Positions 42,102 through 42,179 of a DNA stretch of 42,179 nucleotides are shown here, piece by piece (the stretch's first letter is position 1; every line of letters starts with the position of its first letter). The notes under the pieces were generated by a model. The model was not told where the DNA came from. It made no database searches and worked only from the letters and a program-made list of their open reading frames with translations. The DNA lies in the NCBI GenBank assembly GCA_028820935.1, contig JAPPHZ010000024.1, positions 1 through 42,179 on the forward strand, read 5' to 3'. This DNA is from a bacterium (GTDB lineage Bacteria > Actinomycetota > Acidimicrobiia > Spongiisociales > Spongiisociaceae). The translations under genes were made by a program, and so were the position numbers.

Positions 42102-42179
42102 GTCCCTTGTTGTAGTCGTGCGTGGTGTTGACGATCGTCGAGATTCCCCGGTCTCGATCAGTGAATTTCCCCACCCTGT

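Noticed and set aside
41604-42131. Plus-strand open frame over the small minus-strand genes
   Set aside because: The minus strand holds genes with ribosome sites and operon spacing; the plus frame has no motif and an implausible composition.

Overview
The window looks like chromosome from a high-GC bacterium, most likely an actinobacterium close to Acidimicrobiia. This is inferred from strong GC bias at third codon positions, lipoproteins whose lipobox is followed by Thr/Ser/Pro-rich linkers, and several genes whose start codon lies about 7 nt after a TAnnnT-type -10 box (leaderless transcription). No rRNA, tRNA, CRISPR or marker gene is present, so the placement is tentative.

Layout. 1-4.4 kb is the distal part of a cytochrome c maturation (System I) operon, ccmD-E-F-H, a CcmI-like TPR protein and a CcmG-like thioredoxin, with overlapping genes. 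An orphan membrane histidine kinase follows (4.5-5.8 kb). From 5.9 to 38.3 kb the window is a dense accessory catabolic region. It holds four phosphotriesterase-like amidohydrolases, three thiamine-diphosphate (ThDP) enzymes, two complete oligopeptide/nickel-type ABC importers (substrate-binding lipoprotein, two permeases, two ATPases each), two PLP aminotransferase-fold enzymes, two SDR oxidoreductases, a sugar-phosphate-isomerase-like protein and an N-acyl-D-amino-acid deacylase-like amidohydrolase. Three secreted lipoproteins of other kinds sit between them (ScyD-like, a small unknown, and a repeat protein with three PPC-like domains).

From about 38.4 kb to the end the character changes: lower GC, small genes of unknown function, an AAA/adenylate-kinase-like NTPase, an IS1595/ISXO2-like transposase, a coupled two-gene unknown unit, and on the minus strand a compact operon of a 52-residue basic protein, an 84-residue protein and a retropepsin-like aspartic protease, with a further 103-residue unknown upstream.

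How it may work together (inference): each ABC importer would bring in a small peptide-like or acylated compound. The amidohydrolases would open ester, lactone or amide bonds, the deacylase would free amino groups, aminotransferases would remove them, and ThDP enzymes would cleave 2-oxo acids. The substrate is not identifiable from sequence. Regulation visible in the DNA includes divergent promoters with overlapping -10 boxes, a divergent gene pair whose start codons share CATG, and strong hairpins directly after both substrate-binding-protein genes, which would let the binding protein be made in excess of the transporter core. No stretch longer than about 250 bases lacks a gene.
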